This document shows positions 24,010-32,982 of a DNA stretch of 35,047 bases, piece by piece. The stretch comes from an uncultured Pelagibacteraceae bacterium. Lineage in GTDB: Bacteria; Pseudomonadota; Alphaproteobacteria; Pelagibacterales; Pelagibacteraceae. Location of the stretch: assembly GCA_902596375.1 (NCBI GenBank), contig CACJTU010000010.1, positions 1 through 35,047 of the forward strand, written 5' to 3'. Below the pieces are notes generated by a model. The model did no database searches and was not told where the DNA came from. It saw only the letters and a program-made list of their open reading frames with translations. The position numbers and the translations under genes are program-made. How positions within the stretch are numbered: position 1 is the stretch's first letter; each line of letters begins with the position of its first letter.

Positions 24010-26879
24010 TGTTACATAATTCTCAAAAAGATTTTTTAAAAAGGCACATTGGACCTTCAAATGAAGATCAAAATAAAATGCTTAAGGAACTTAATTATAA
24101 ATCACTTGATGATTTGATCAAAAGTACAGTTCCAGAAAAAATCCAATTGAAAGATGAATTAAATATTGGTGAGTCTAATTCAGAATATGAAGCATTAAGA
24201 AAATTAAAAGCGATTTCAAAAAAAAATCAAATTTACTCTAACTTTATAGGAATGGGTTATTATGGCACTTATACACCGTATGTAATTCTAAGAAATATTT
24301 TAGAAAATCCAGGTTGGTACACTTCTTATACGCCTTATCAACCCGAGGTAGCTCAAGGAAGATTAGAAATGCTGCTTAATTTCCAACAAATGATAGTTGA
24401 TTTTACAGGAATGGATATTGCAAATGCGTCTTTATTAGATGAAGGAACAGCAGCTGCAGAAGCAATGGGATTAAGTCATAGATTAAATAAAAAAGATAGT
24501 AATTTAGTTTTTGTCTCAGAAAATTGTCACCCACAAACAATCGATGTAATTCAAACAAGAGCAGAACCAATGGGATTAAAAGTACTTGTTGGTAATGAAG
24601 ATGAAGTATTAGACCAATTAAAGGAAGATTTAGTTTGTGGTATATTACAATATCCGGGAACGTTAGGAGATATAAAAGATCCTAGTGAAGCAATAAGTAA
24701 AATTCATAAAAAAAATGGTAAAGCAATATTAGCTTGTGATTTATTAGCACTTGCTAAATTAAAAACACCAAGAGAACTAGGAGCAGATATTGCTGTAGGA
24801 AGTTCTCAAAGATTTGGAATTCCAATGGGTTACGGTGGACCTCATGCAGCCTTCTTTGCAACTAAAGATGAATATAAAAGATCTATGCCTGGAAGAATTG
24901 TAGGGGTTTCTGTTGATAGACATGGAAACAAAGCTTACAGATTATCATTACAAACTAGGGAACAACATATAAGAAGAGATAAAGCTACAAGTAATATTTG
25001 TACTGCCCAAGCTTTGTTAGCAATTGTTTCAGCTGCATATGCCATTTACCACGGACCAGATGGAATAAAAACTATTGCTGAGAGAGTTTCTCAATTAGCT
25101 AAAAATTTTGCAGATAAATTGAAACAATCTGGATATGAAATTTATTCAGATCATTTCTTTGATACAGTTACAATTGTAACAAAAGATAAAACTGATCAAA
25201 TTTATAAAAATGCTTTGGATCAAAAGGTAAACATTAGAAGAGTAAATTCTGAAATGTTGGCAGTTTCTTTTGATGAAAAGAAAAATGTTTATAGAGTAAA
25301 TCAATTGTTGAAAATTTTTAATGCAGCTGAATCAATTAAAAAAGAAGACCCAACAGTAAGTTTACCTAATTTACCAAAAAATTTATTAAGAACTTCAAAA
25401 TATTTAGAACATCCTGTTTTTAATTCATATCACTCAGAAACTGAGATGCTTAGATATTTAAAAAAGTTAGAAGATAAAGATATAGCTTTAAATAGAACTA
25501 TGATTGCACTTGGTTCATGTACTATGAAATTAAACGCTACTGCAGAAATGATACCTATTTCGTGGAGAGAATTAGCAGAGCCTCATCCATTTGTACCTAT
25601 TGAGCAGATGGAAGGATATAGAGATTTATTCACTGATCTTAAAAATTGGCTAAGATCAATTACAGGTTTTTCTGGAGTTTCACTTCAACCAAATGCAGGT
25701 GCTCAAGGGGAATATGCAGGATTAATGGTTATTAGAAAATATCATTTAGATAGAGGCGAAGAAAACAGGAATATATGTTTAATACCAAGCTCAGCACATG
25801 GAACCAATCCTGCTAGCGCACAAATGGTAGGAATGAAAGTTGTTGTTGTTGATTGTGATAAAGAAGGAAATGTTGATTTTGAGGATTTAAAGAAAAAAGC
25901 AGAAATGCATTCTGAAAATCTTGGAGCATTAATGGTCACTTATCCGTCTACTCACGGAGTATTTGAGGAAAAAATTACAGATATATGTGAGTTAATTCAT
26001 AAACATGGTGGCCAAGTTTATATGGATGGTGCAAATTTAAACGCGCTTGTTGGTATAGCAAGACCTGGAAATTTTGGACCAGATGTTTGTCACATAAATT
26101 TACACAAAACATTCTGTATTCCACATGGTGGTGGAGGACCAGGAATGGGGCCAATTGCATGTAAAAGACATTTACAAGTTTATTTGCCTAATCATCCAGT
26201 TGTTAAGGACTGTGGACCTGCTACAGGAATAGGAGCAGTTTCAGCAGCACCTTGGGGAAGTTCAAGTATTTTATCAATTTCCTGGATGTATATTAAAATG
26301 ATGGGTTCTGAAGGTTTAAAATTAGCTACTCAAATTGCAATACTAAATGCAAATTATATAGCTCATAGACTTAAAGATCATTACCCAATTCTTTATAAAG
26401 GTTCAAACGGAAATGTGGCTCATGAATGTATAATCGATATTCGATCTATTAAAACTGAAACAGGGATCACCGAAGAAGATATCGCTAAAAGGTTGATTGA
26501 TTATGGTTTTCATGCACCAACAATGTCATGGCCAGTAGCAGGTACAATGATGATTGAACCAACCGAAAGTGAAAGCTTGTCCGAACTAGATAGATTTTGT
26601 GATACTTTGATTAGCATTAAATCAGAAATAGATATGATCAAGTCAGGAAAATTTGATAAAGTTGATAATCCAATTAAAAATGCACCTCATACAGACATTG
26701 AATTAGCTTCAGATGAATGGAGTCATAAATATTCAAGAGAGCAAGCTGCATATCCAGCAAAATTCTTAAAAGCAAATAAATTTTGGCCTCCAGTTGCAAG
26801 AGTTGATAACGTATATGGAGATAAAAATATTTTTTGTACTTGTCCAAGTATGGATGAGTTTAAAGAAGATGCAGCATAA
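24009..26879 (+). CDS. gcvP: Glycine dehydrogenase (decarboxylating), P protein
   Basis: This PLP enzyme decarboxylates glycine and loads the aminomethyl group on GcvH. The 956-residue single-chain form contains both halves that some bacteria split into GcvPA and GcvPB. The N-terminal half shows RHIGPSNEDQNKML and FIGMGYYGTYTPYVILRNILENPGWYT (in part), and DEGTAAAEAM. The C-terminal half has the PLP lysine Lys700 in HINLHKTFCIPHGGGGPG, and SSAHGTNPASAQM. No frame problems are seen. Six bases after the stop begins an unrelated flavoprotein gene on the same strand, so transcription may continue into the lipid cluster. Confidence 0.98.
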   Translation: MLHNSQKDFLKRHIGPSNEDQNKMLKELNYKSLDDLIKSTVPEKIQLKDELNIGESNSEYEALRKLKAISKKNQIYSNFIGMGYYGTYTPYVILRNILENPGWYTSYTPYQPEVAQGRLEMLLNFQQMIVDFTGMDIANASLLDEGTAAAEAMGLSHRLNKKDSNLVFVSENCHPQTIDVIQTRAEPMGLKVLVGNEDEVLDQLKEDLVCGILQYPGTLGDIKDPSEAISKIHKKNGKAILACDLLALAKLKTPRELGADIAVGSSQRFGIPMGYGGPHAAFFATKDEYKRSMPGRIVGVSVDRHGNKAYRLSLQTREQHIRRDKATSNICTAQALLAIVSAAYAIYHGPDGIKTIAERVSQLAKNFADKLKQSGYEIYSDHFFDTVTIVTKDKTDQIYKNALDQKVNIRRVNSEMLAVSFDEKKNVYRVNQLLKIFNAAESIKKEDPTVSLPNLPKNLLRTSKYLEHPVFNSYHSETEMLRYLKKLEDKDIALNRTMIALGSCTMKLNATAEMIPISWRELAEPHPFVPIEQMEGYRDLFTDLKNWLRSITGFSGVSLQPNAGAQGEYAGLMVIRKYHLDRGEENRNICLIPSSAHGTNPASAQMVGMKVVVVDCDKEGNVDFEDLKKKAEMHSENLGALMVTYPSTHGVFEEKITDICELIHKHGGQVYMDGANLNALVGIARPGNFGPDVCHINLHKTFCIPHGGGGPGMGPIACKRHLQVYLPNHPVVKDCGPATGIGAVSAAPWGSSSILSISWMYIKMMGSEGLKLATQIAILNANYIAHRLKDHYPILYKGSNGNVAHECIIDIRSIKTETGITEEDIAKRLIDYGFHAPTMSWPVAGTMMIEPTESESLSELDRFCDTLISIKSEIDMIKSGKFDKVDNPIKNAPHTDIELASDEWSHKYSREQAAYPAKFLKANKFWPPVARVDNVYGDKNIFCTCPSMDEFKEDAA

Positions 26880-26885
26880 TAATTA

Positions 26886-28124
26886 ATGAAAATTGCTGTT
26901 GTTGGCTCAGGTATTTCCGGATTAAGTGCTGCTTATTATTTATCTAAAAAACATCACGTAGATCTTTTCGAGCGAGAAGATCATTTTGGTGGACACTCAC
27001 ATACAATAGATTTAATTTTTGATGAAAAAAAAGTTTCTGTAGATATTGGTTTTATTGTTTTTAATTTTCAAACTTATCCAAATTTAATTAATTTTTTTAA
27101 GGAAAATGATATTCAAATTGAAAAAAGCAATATGTCTTTTTCAGTTTCAGTAGATAATACAAACTTTGAATATTGTGGAAAAGGGTTGAGTGGAATTTTC
27201 TCTAATAAATCAAATTTGTTTAACATAGAGTTCTTAAAAATGTTTTTTGACATAATTAAATTTTATAAAAAAAGTGATCAAGTAAATGTATCAAAAGATA
27301 AAATTACTTTAGGTGAATATTTAAAAATTAATAAACTATCAAAAACATTTGTTGATTATCATATAATACCAATGGTATCTGCAATTTGGTCTATGCCTCC
27401 TTATGAAGCTAGTAAGATGCCAATTAGTTTCTTTCTTAGATTTTTCCAAAATCATGGTTTGTTTAAATTGAAAAATAGACCGCAGTGGTACACAGTAACC
27501 AATAGAAGCAGAACTTATGTTAGCAAAATACTTTCTCAAATAAGTGGTGAACACTACAAAAATTACAAAGTTACAAGAGTTAAAAGAAAATCATCTGGAT
27601 TAGACCTATACTATGGTGGAGAAAGCGAATTTTTTGATTATGATAAAGTAGTTTTGGCAACACATGCTGATGAAGCCTTAAAGCTAATTGAAAATCCAAC
27701 TGAGAATGAGAGAAATATTCTTTCGAATTTTAGTTACAAAGAAAATATAGCTTACATACATACAGATCAGCGGGCTATGCCAAAGAATAAAAAAGCTTGG
27801 TCTTCTTGGAATTCATCAATAGATGACAAGAATTTAGAGAAAAATTCGATAACTTATTGGTTAAATTTATTACAAAATTTAAAGTGTGATGAAAATATTT
27901 TCTTAACACTAAATCCTTACTTCAATATTGATGAGAAAAAAATATTGAGAAAAGTAAAATTTACACATCCATATTACGATCAAAAAGCATTAGATGCTCA
28001 ATCAGAGCTTATTAAAATACAAAATCAAAAAGATTTACTTTTTTGTGGCAGTTATTTTGGTTACGGATTTCATGAAGATGGAATAAAATCATCTATTGAA
28101 ATGCTGAAAAACCTTAATGATTAG
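26886..28124 (+). CDS. FAD/NAD(P)-dependent oxidoreductase of the amine-oxidase type (lipid-cluster flavoprotein)
   Basis: 412 residues. The N-terminal Rossmann fold is obvious: KIAVVGSGISGLSAAYYLSK (GxGxxG at 7-12) followed by the acidic residue of DLFEREDHFGGHSHTID. The C-terminal FAD motif appears as LLFCGSYFGYGFHEDGIKSS. The flavin-containing amine oxidase superfamily includes protoporphyrinogen oxidase-like, phytoene desaturase-like and fatty-acid-acting enzymes. A protein of this kind is the usual neighbour of DUF1365 and Cfa-like genes in alphaproteobacteria and gammaproteobacteria. The substrate is probably a membrane lipid chain, by context only. It overlaps the next gene by 8 bp and starts 6 bp after gcvP. 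Confidence 0.82.
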   Translation: MKIAVVGSGISGLSAAYYLSKKHHVDLFEREDHFGGHSHTIDLIFDEKKVSVDIGFIVFNFQTYPNLINFFKENDIQIEKSNMSFSVSVDNTNFEYCGKGLSGIFSNKSNLFNIEFLKMFFDIIKFYKKSDQVNVSKDKITLGEYLKINKLSKTFVDYHIIPMVSAIWSMPPYEASKMPISFFLRFFQNHGLFKLKNRPQWYTVTNRSRTYVSKILSQISGEHYKNYKVTRVKRKSSGLDLYYGGESEFFDYDKVVLATHADEALKLIENPTENERNILSNFSYKENIAYIHTDQRAMPKNKKAWSSWNSSIDDKNLEKNSITYWLNLLQNLKCDENIFLTLNPYFNIDEKKILRKVKFTHPYYDQKALDAQSELIKIQNQKDLLFCGSYFGYGFHEDGIKSSIEMLKNLND

Positions 28125-28881
28125 TTCTTGTATATATAATGGAAATGTAATCCATAAGAGATTTAAACCAAAAGAACATTTTTTTAAGTATAAAGTATTT
28201 TCATTATTTATAGATCTATCAGAGCTAGATGAGCTTAATTATAAATTAAAATTTTTTTCATTAAATAAATTTAATCTTATTAGTTTTTATGAGAAAGATC
28301 ATGGTGATCGTGATGGGTCATCTCTTTTTGAGTGGGTAAAAAAAAATCTAATTAATAACGAAATCAGTACAGACAACATAAAAGTTAAACTTTTATGCTA
28401 TCCAAGAATACTTGGTTATGTTTTTAATCCACTAAGCATTTTTTTTGTATATGATAGAAATGATAATTTAATTTCTATTTTATATGAAGTTAAAAATACA
28501 TTTGGTGAGCAACACACATATGTTTTTAAAGTAGAGGGACAAAATAAATTAATTCAAAATAATTGCTCAAAGAAATTTCATGTTTCACCATTTATTGAAA
28601 TGGATTGTAATTATTTTTTTAGAATATTAAATCCAGAGCAGAAGTTGTCAGTTGTAATTGATCAATATGATCAAGAAGGAAAAATTCTTTTTGCATCTCA
28701 AGATGGTGAAAGATCTGATTTAACAAGTAAAAACTTAATGAATTCTTATCTTAAACACCCTTTAATGACATTTAAAATTATCTCTGCGATACATTTTGAA
28801 GCGTTTAAATTGTGGATTAAAGGAATTAAATTTATAAAGAAAAAATTTAAAATTAAAAATAATATAACAGTAGAAAATTAA
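28117..28881 (+). CDS. DUF1365 family protein
   Basis: 254 residues. The family pattern is clear: an N-terminal CIYNGNVIHKRFKPKEHFFKYKVFSLFIDL (abbreviated) with the H-x-R-x-x-P-x-x-H-x-F-x-Y arrangement, DHGDRDGSSLFEWV, the LLCYPRILGYVFNPLSIFFVYD core, and EVKNTFGEQHTYVF. The biochemical function is not established to my knowledge. It is nearly always found between a flavin oxidoreductase and a Cfa-type methyltransferase, as here, with 8-bp and 1-bp overlaps on either side. This strongly suggests that it acts in the same lipid modification. Confidence 0.88.
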   Translation: MISSCIYNGNVIHKRFKPKEHFFKYKVFSLFIDLSELDELNYKLKFFSLNKFNLISFYEKDHGDRDGSSLFEWVKKNLINNEISTDNIKVKLLCYPRILGYVFNPLSIFFVYDRNDNLISILYEVKNTFGEQHTYVFKVEGQNKLIQNNCSKKFHVSPFIEMDCNYFFRILNPEQKLSVVIDQYDQEGKILFASQDGERSDLTSKNLMNSYLKHPLMTFKIISAIHFEAFKLWIKGIKFIKKKFKIKNNITVEN

Positions 28882-30059
28882 TGTTTTTAAATAACGCTGC
28901 AGATAAATTAGTTTTTAAATTTCTTAATAAAATAAGTCATGGTTATCTAGAGCTTACTACATATGATGGAAAAGTTTTAAAGTTTGGAAATCCAAATGAA
29001 AAATTGCATGCAAATATTTTAATCAAAAAACCAGATTTTAATTATAATTTAATTAGAGGTGGTAGTATTGGATTTGCTGAGAGCTACATGAGAGGTGAAT
29101 TTGAAACTGATAATTTATCAAATTTAATTGAATTAACTGCAAGAAATATAGAAGTCATATATAAATTTTCAGGCCTTCTTGATTTTCCAATAATTAATTT
29201 TGTAAAAAATAAAATAATCAAAAATACAAAAAGTAGAAGCAAAGAAAATATTGCTAAACACTATGATCTTGGGAATGACTTTTTTTCTCTTTGGTTAGAT
29301 GACACCCTTACTTACTCTAGCGCTATATTTGATGATAAATCAAAAAATCTTTCTGATGCTCAAAATAATAAATATCAAAAATTAATTGATCTAATTAAAC
29401 CAAATAATGGCGACAAAGTTTTAGAAATAGGATGTGGTTGGGGAGGTTTTGCTGAGTATTTAGGTAAAAAATATGATGTTAAACTTGACTGTATTACAAT
29501 ATCAAAAAAACAATTCGAATACGCAAAAGAAAGAATTTTTAATTGTGGTTTAAATGAAAAAGTAAGTATTGAAATAAAAGATTACAGAGATCTTAAAGGC
29601 AAATACAATTCAATTGCCTCTATAGAGATGATTGAGGCAGTTGGTCAAAATTATTTAGAGGGTTATTTTAAAACTATTAAAACTAACTTATCTGATGGTG
29701 GTAAAGCAGCTATTCAAGCAATTACCATCGATGATAGGTTGTTTGACAGATACAAAAACAAACAAGATTTTATTCAAAAATATATTTTTCCTGGTGGTTT
29801 TTTACCAAATAAAAATAGCATCAATCGTTATGTTTCTGATAACGGTTTAACTATAAATTCATATATTTCTTATGCTGACCATTATGCAAATACATTGGCT
29901 ATATGGAGAAATGAGTTTTTAAAAAAATGGGATTTAATAAAAAATCAAGGTTTTGACTTAACATTTAAAAGAATGTGGGAGTTTTACCTTTCTTATTGTG
30001 AAGCTGGATTTAAGTCAAAAAATATTGATCTGATACAATTTTCAATGCAAAACAAATAA
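28881..30059 (+). CDS. Cyclopropane-fatty-acid synthase-like SAM methyltransferase
   Basis: 392 residues, close to E. coli Cfa (382). It acts on unsaturated acyl chains of membrane phospholipids, using SAM. The N-terminal lipid-binding part has GSIGFAESYMRGEF (61-74). The catalytic part has IAKHYDLGNDFFSLWLDDTLTYSSAIF (124-150, abbreviated), the SAM loop LEIGCGWGGF (181-190), and YIFPGGFLPN (301-310). Two active-site segments differ from E. coli Cfa: FEHVG is IEAVG (Glu252 kept) and LLHTI is AIQAI (His to Gln279). In E. coli that His helps bind the bicarbonate needed for cyclopropane formation. The protein may therefore be a UfaM-like methylase or another variant. I give no gene symbol for this reason. 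Confidence 0.88.
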   Translation: MFLNNAADKLVFKFLNKISHGYLELTTYDGKVLKFGNPNEKLHANILIKKPDFNYNLIRGGSIGFAESYMRGEFETDNLSNLIELTARNIEVIYKFSGLLDFPIINFVKNKIIKNTKSRSKENIAKHYDLGNDFFSLWLDDTLTYSSAIFDDKSKNLSDAQNNKYQKLIDLIKPNNGDKVLEIGCGWGGFAEYLGKKYDVKLDCITISKKQFEYAKERIFNCGLNEKVSIEIKDYRDLKGKYNSIASIEMIEAVGQNYLEGYFKTIKTNLSDGGKAAIQAITIDDRLFDRYKNKQDFIQKYIFPGGFLPNKNSINRYVSDNGLTINSYISYADHYANTLAIWRNEFLKKWDLIKNQGFDLTFKRMWEFYLSYCEAGFKSKNIDLIQFSMQNK

Positions 30060-30076
30060 AAATAATGGAGATATTT

Positions 30077-30625
30077 ATGCGACATATAAAAATAATTAAG
30101 TCAATTTCATTGATAATTTCATTATTCTTAATTACAAGTTGCTCAAATAATAGCGCTATGAAACCGGAGGACTTTAAAAACAAAGAACCAAGATTAATTA
30201 TTGAGGAATACTTATCTGGAAATGTTAAGGCCTGGGGTGTTCTTCAAAATAGATCAGGAAAAGTTACAAGACAATTTTCTGCAGATTTAAATGGAACCTG
30301 GGATGGAAAGCAATTAATTCTTAAAGAAAAATTTAATTGGGATGATGGTGAAGTTCAAGACCGAGAATGGACAATAAATAAAATTGATGAGCATAATTAC
30401 GAAGGAACAGCAGGAGATGTTGTAGGTAAAGCAATAGGATATTCTTATGGACCAGCATTTAAATTTGAATATGTTTTATTAGTTCCAGTTAAAGGTAAAG
30501 AATTAAAAATAACTTTCGATGATTGGATTTTTAAACAAGATGATAGAGTTGCAATTAATAGAGCAACAATGACTAAATTTGGTTTTAAAGTAGCTGAATT
30601 GACAGTTGTATTTGTTAAAGATTAA
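30077..30625 (+). CDS. DUF3833 family lipoprotein
   Basis: 182 residues from the ATG at 30077, which has GGAG six bases upstream. An in-frame ATG at 30065 would add four residues but has no such site. A lipoprotein signal is visible, with lipobox ITSC and lipidated Cys22. The mature part contains IIEEYLSGNVKAWGVLQNRSGKVTRQF (abbreviated) and GTAGDVVGKAIGYSYGPAF, recognisable as DUF3833. The fold is beta-rich and lipocalin-like in appearance, so binding of a lipid is possible. It is the fourth gene of the flavoprotein-DUF1365-Cfa series, and the family commonly occurs in this setting. Function unknown. Confidence 0.85.
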   Translation: MRHIKIIKSISLIISLFLITSCSNNSAMKPEDFKNKEPRLIIEEYLSGNVKAWGVLQNRSGKVTRQFSADLNGTWDGKQLILKEKFNWDDGEVQDREWTINKIDEHNYEGTAGDVVGKAIGYSYGPAFKFEYVLLVPVKGKELKITFDDWIFKQDDRVAINRATMTKFGFKVAELTVVFVKD

Positions 30626-31384
30626 CTATTTTTTTTGATATTTTGTTAGTTTTCCAACTAAACCAAAATAAATTTTACTCGGTAAAAAACTCAATAGTTT
30701 TAATGTTATTGTAAGTGATTTTGGAAAATGAATTTCAAATATATTTTTGTTAACTAAACCTTCATAAATTTGATCTGCAGCATACTCAGGAGTTTTTAAA
30801 AAAGGCATTTTAAAATCATTTTTATCTGTCATTGGCGTTTGAATAAATCCAGGAGATACTAAACAAACACGTACGTTGTACCTTTTAAAATCAAAGTACA
30901 AACTTTCAGCTAAATTATTTAATGCAGATTTAGATGGTCCATATCCAGTTGAATTAGGTAACCCCCTATATCCTGCAATTGATGAAACAATAGTAATTAT
31001 ACCGTTTTTTTTATCTCTAAAGTATTGTTCAACTGCTTTGATGCTATTCACAGTTCCAAAAAAATTTACTCTAAAGACATCTTCCATTTGTTCGACATCT
31101 ATATCTTTTTCTTTTTTGGGATCCCATGTTCCAGTTGAAAAAAAACAAATATCTATATTTTCATATTTGTTTTTAATTTCATTAAATACTTCTTTGCATT
31201 TTTCCTTATCTGTTACATCTAAAGGAAAACCTGAAATATTTTCATAAGAATTTGAAAGCTCATTTAGTAATTCAGCTCTTCTTGCAGATACAGCAACGTT
31301 CCATCCCTTACTTGCAAACTTAATCGCTAAAGCTTTGCCAATCCCGGTACTACCACCTGTAATCCAAATAGTTTTTTTACTCAT
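30626..31384 (-). CDS. Short-chain dehydrogenase/reductase
   Basis: 252 residues of the classical SDR family. The cofactor loop is TGGSTGIG (9-16), with an Arg pair (SARRAELL) suggesting NADP(H). The catalytic set is Ser135 (VSSIAGY), Tyr148 and Lys152 (YGPSK). The C-terminal region has a hydrophobic stretch (LTITLKLLSFLPSKIYFGLVG) that may touch the membrane, as in SDRs acting on lipids. It is convergent with the DUF3833 gene without any gap, and divergent from tspO with 8 bp between. Related gene clusters elsewhere often include an SDR, so a role in the same lipid pathway is likely but unproven. Confidence 0.88.
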   Translation of the reverse strand: MSKKTIWITGGSTGIGKALAIKFASKGWNVAVSARRAELLNELSNSYENISGFPLDVTDKEKCKEVFNEIKNKYENIDICFFSTGTWDPKKEKDIDVEQMEDVFRVNFFGTVNSIKAVEQYFRDKKNGIITIVSSIAGYRGLPNSTGYGPSKSALNNLAESLYFDFKRYNVRVCLVSPGFIQTPMTDKNDFKMPFLKTPEYAADQIYEGLVNKNIFEIHFPKSLTITLKLLSFLPSKIYFGLVGKLTKYQKK

Positions 31385-31392
31385 TTTTTGTT

Positions 31393-31875
31393 ATGTATAT
31401 ATCTAGCATGTTTAAAAATAAATTTTTAACATTTATATTGTTTCTTGCTATTACATTCTCTGCTTCATTAATCGGTGGTTTAGCTACTATTACTTTTAAA
31501 GAGCCATGGTACTCATTACTAAATAAACCATCATTTAATCCACCGGATTGGATATTCGGACCTGTTTGGACGACCTTGTATATATTGATGACAGTTGCAA
31601 TATGGCTTTACTGGCATACGAAAAATAGAGACATGAATACTGTTTATATTTATTTTATCCATTTAGTATTCAATACAACTTGGAGTGTAATTTTCTTTGT
31701 TTTCCATAATATGGTTATAGCACTTTTGGTATTAATCATACTAATAGCTTTGATAATCAATCTTATTTTAAGGTTTAAACGCGTCAAGATGTTGAGCGCC
31801 TATCTAATGATTCCATATTTACTTTGGTGTGGCTTTGCACTAATTCTGAATACAAGCTTGATTATGTTAAATTAG
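31393..31875 (+). CDS. tspO: TspO/MBR family tryptophan-rich sensory protein
   Basis: 160 residues with five hydrophobic helices. Typical are KEPWYSLLNKPSFNPPDWIFGPVWTTLYILMTVAIWLYW (shown here only as family landmarks PWY, KPSFNPP, FGPVWT and LYILM), the HLVFNTTWSVIFF helix, and the YLLWCGFALILNTSL C-terminus. TspO binds porphyrins and cholesterol-like ligands and affects the response to light and oxygen in Rhodobacter. The start is uncertain: ATG at 31393 or at 31408 (MFKNKFL); the first adds five residues. The gene is 8 bp from the divergent SDR and 2 bp from the next flavoprotein gene. Confidence 0.9.
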   Translation: MYISSMFKNKFLTFILFLAITFSASLIGGLATITFKEPWYSLLNKPSFNPPDWIFGPVWTTLYILMTVAIWLYWHTKNRDMNTVYIYFIHLVFNTTWSVIFFVFHNMVIALLVLIILIALIINLILRFKRVKMLSAYLMIPYLLWCGFALILNTSLIMLN

Positions 31876-31877
31876 AT

Positions 31878-32981
31878 ATGGATGATGTTGTAGTAATTGG
31901 TGGTGGAATAATAGGGGCAGCGACCGCTTATTTTTTATCCAAAGAAGGTAGAAAAGTAAAAGTTATTGAAAGAGATCCTACTTATAAAACAGCTTCATTC
32001 CCATTATCTTTAGGTGGTTTTAGAAGACAATTTTTCCAAAAAGAAAATATTTTATTAGGAAAATTTGCAAGAGAATTTATTTTTCAAATACCAGAATTAT
32101 TAAAAACAGAAAAAAACCCTAACCCAACAGCTAGTATGGTAACCAATGGATATCTTTTAATGTTTGGTCCTGAACATGCTGAAGAACAATATAGAGCATT
32201 AGAAAATCATAAAGAATGTGACGCAGGAACAAAAAATATTAAAGGGTCAGAATTATCTAAAGTTTTCCCTTATGTGAATAGTGAAGGGATAGAGACAGCA
32301 ACTTATACGGATAATCAAAGTGAAGGATGGATTGATCCATTTATGTTTCATAGTGCTCTTAAAAGTAAAGCAATAGAGCTTGGAGCAGAATTTATTAAAG
32401 GTGAAGTAAAAAGTATTTCGGAAATAAATGCTAAAACAATTGTTTCCGCAGCTGGTTGTTGGACTAAAGAATTGTTAGAGGATATTCCTGTTGTTCCTCA
32501 AAAGCATACCGTGTTTAGAGTAAAATGCCCAACATACATAAAAGAAATGCCACTAAGTGGAGACTTAACAACGGGTGTTTATTGGAGACCAGAGGGTGGG
32601 GAATATTTAGCAGGATCACCTATTTCTGTATTTGATGCAGATGATTTGGAACCAGCTTGGAATGATTTTGAGGAATTAGTTTGGCCAGCTCTTGCTAAGA
32701 GAATACCTGCCTTTGAAGAATTGAAGTTAACTGGTGGATGGGCAGGTTACTATGATTGTAATAGATTAGATAATAATGCAGTTGTTGGTAAGCATCCAAA
32801 ATATGAAAATGTTTATATGGCTTCTGGATTTACAGGCCGAGGATTAATGCAGGCACCAGGTATCGGTAGAGCCTTAACTGAATTAATCACAACAGGATCA
32901 TACCAAACAATTGATATAAGTGATTTTGCAGTTGAGAGAGTTTTGGGTAAAACTGCTAGGCCAGAGCCCTACGTTCTATAA
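31878..32981 (+). CDS. FAD-dependent oxidoreductase of the DAO family (glycine/sarcosine/D-amino-acid oxidase-like)
   Basis: 367 residues from the ATG at 31878, two bases after the tspO stop; an upstream ATG (31824) in the same frame lies inside tspO and precedes the Rossmann strand by 18 unconserved residues. The N-terminus DDVVVIGGGIIGAATAYFLS and the acidic VIERDP fit the DAO fold. SLGGFRRQFF (around residue 45) and the C-terminal YMASGFTGRGLMQAPGIGRALTELI are typical of FAD-dependent sarcosine/dimethylglycine-type oxidases and dehydrogenases. The likely reaction is oxidation of an N-methyl or secondary amine, perhaps feeding glycine and C1 units to the gcv genes. The substrate is not readable. 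Confidence 0.85.
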   Translation: MDDVVVIGGGIIGAATAYFLSKEGRKVKVIERDPTYKTASFPLSLGGFRRQFFQKENILLGKFAREFIFQIPELLKTEKNPNPTASMVTNGYLLMFGPEHAEEQYRALENHKECDAGTKNIKGSELSKVFPYVNSEGIETATYTDNQSEGWIDPFMFHSALKSKAIELGAEFIKGEVKSISEINAKTIVSAAGCWTKELLEDIPVVPQKHTVFRVKCPTYIKEMPLSGDLTTGVYWRPEGGEYLAGSPISVFDADDLEPAWNDFEELVWPALAKRIPAFEELKLTGGWAGYYDCNRLDNNAVVGKHPKYENVYMASGFTGRGLMQAPGIGRALTELITTGSYQTIDISDFAVERVLGKTARPEPYVL

Positions 32982-32982
32982 T

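Noticed and set aside
30876-31247. Plus-strand open frame inside the SDR gene
   Set aside because: It lies fully antisense to a canonical SDR with intact catalytic residues and shows no family features.
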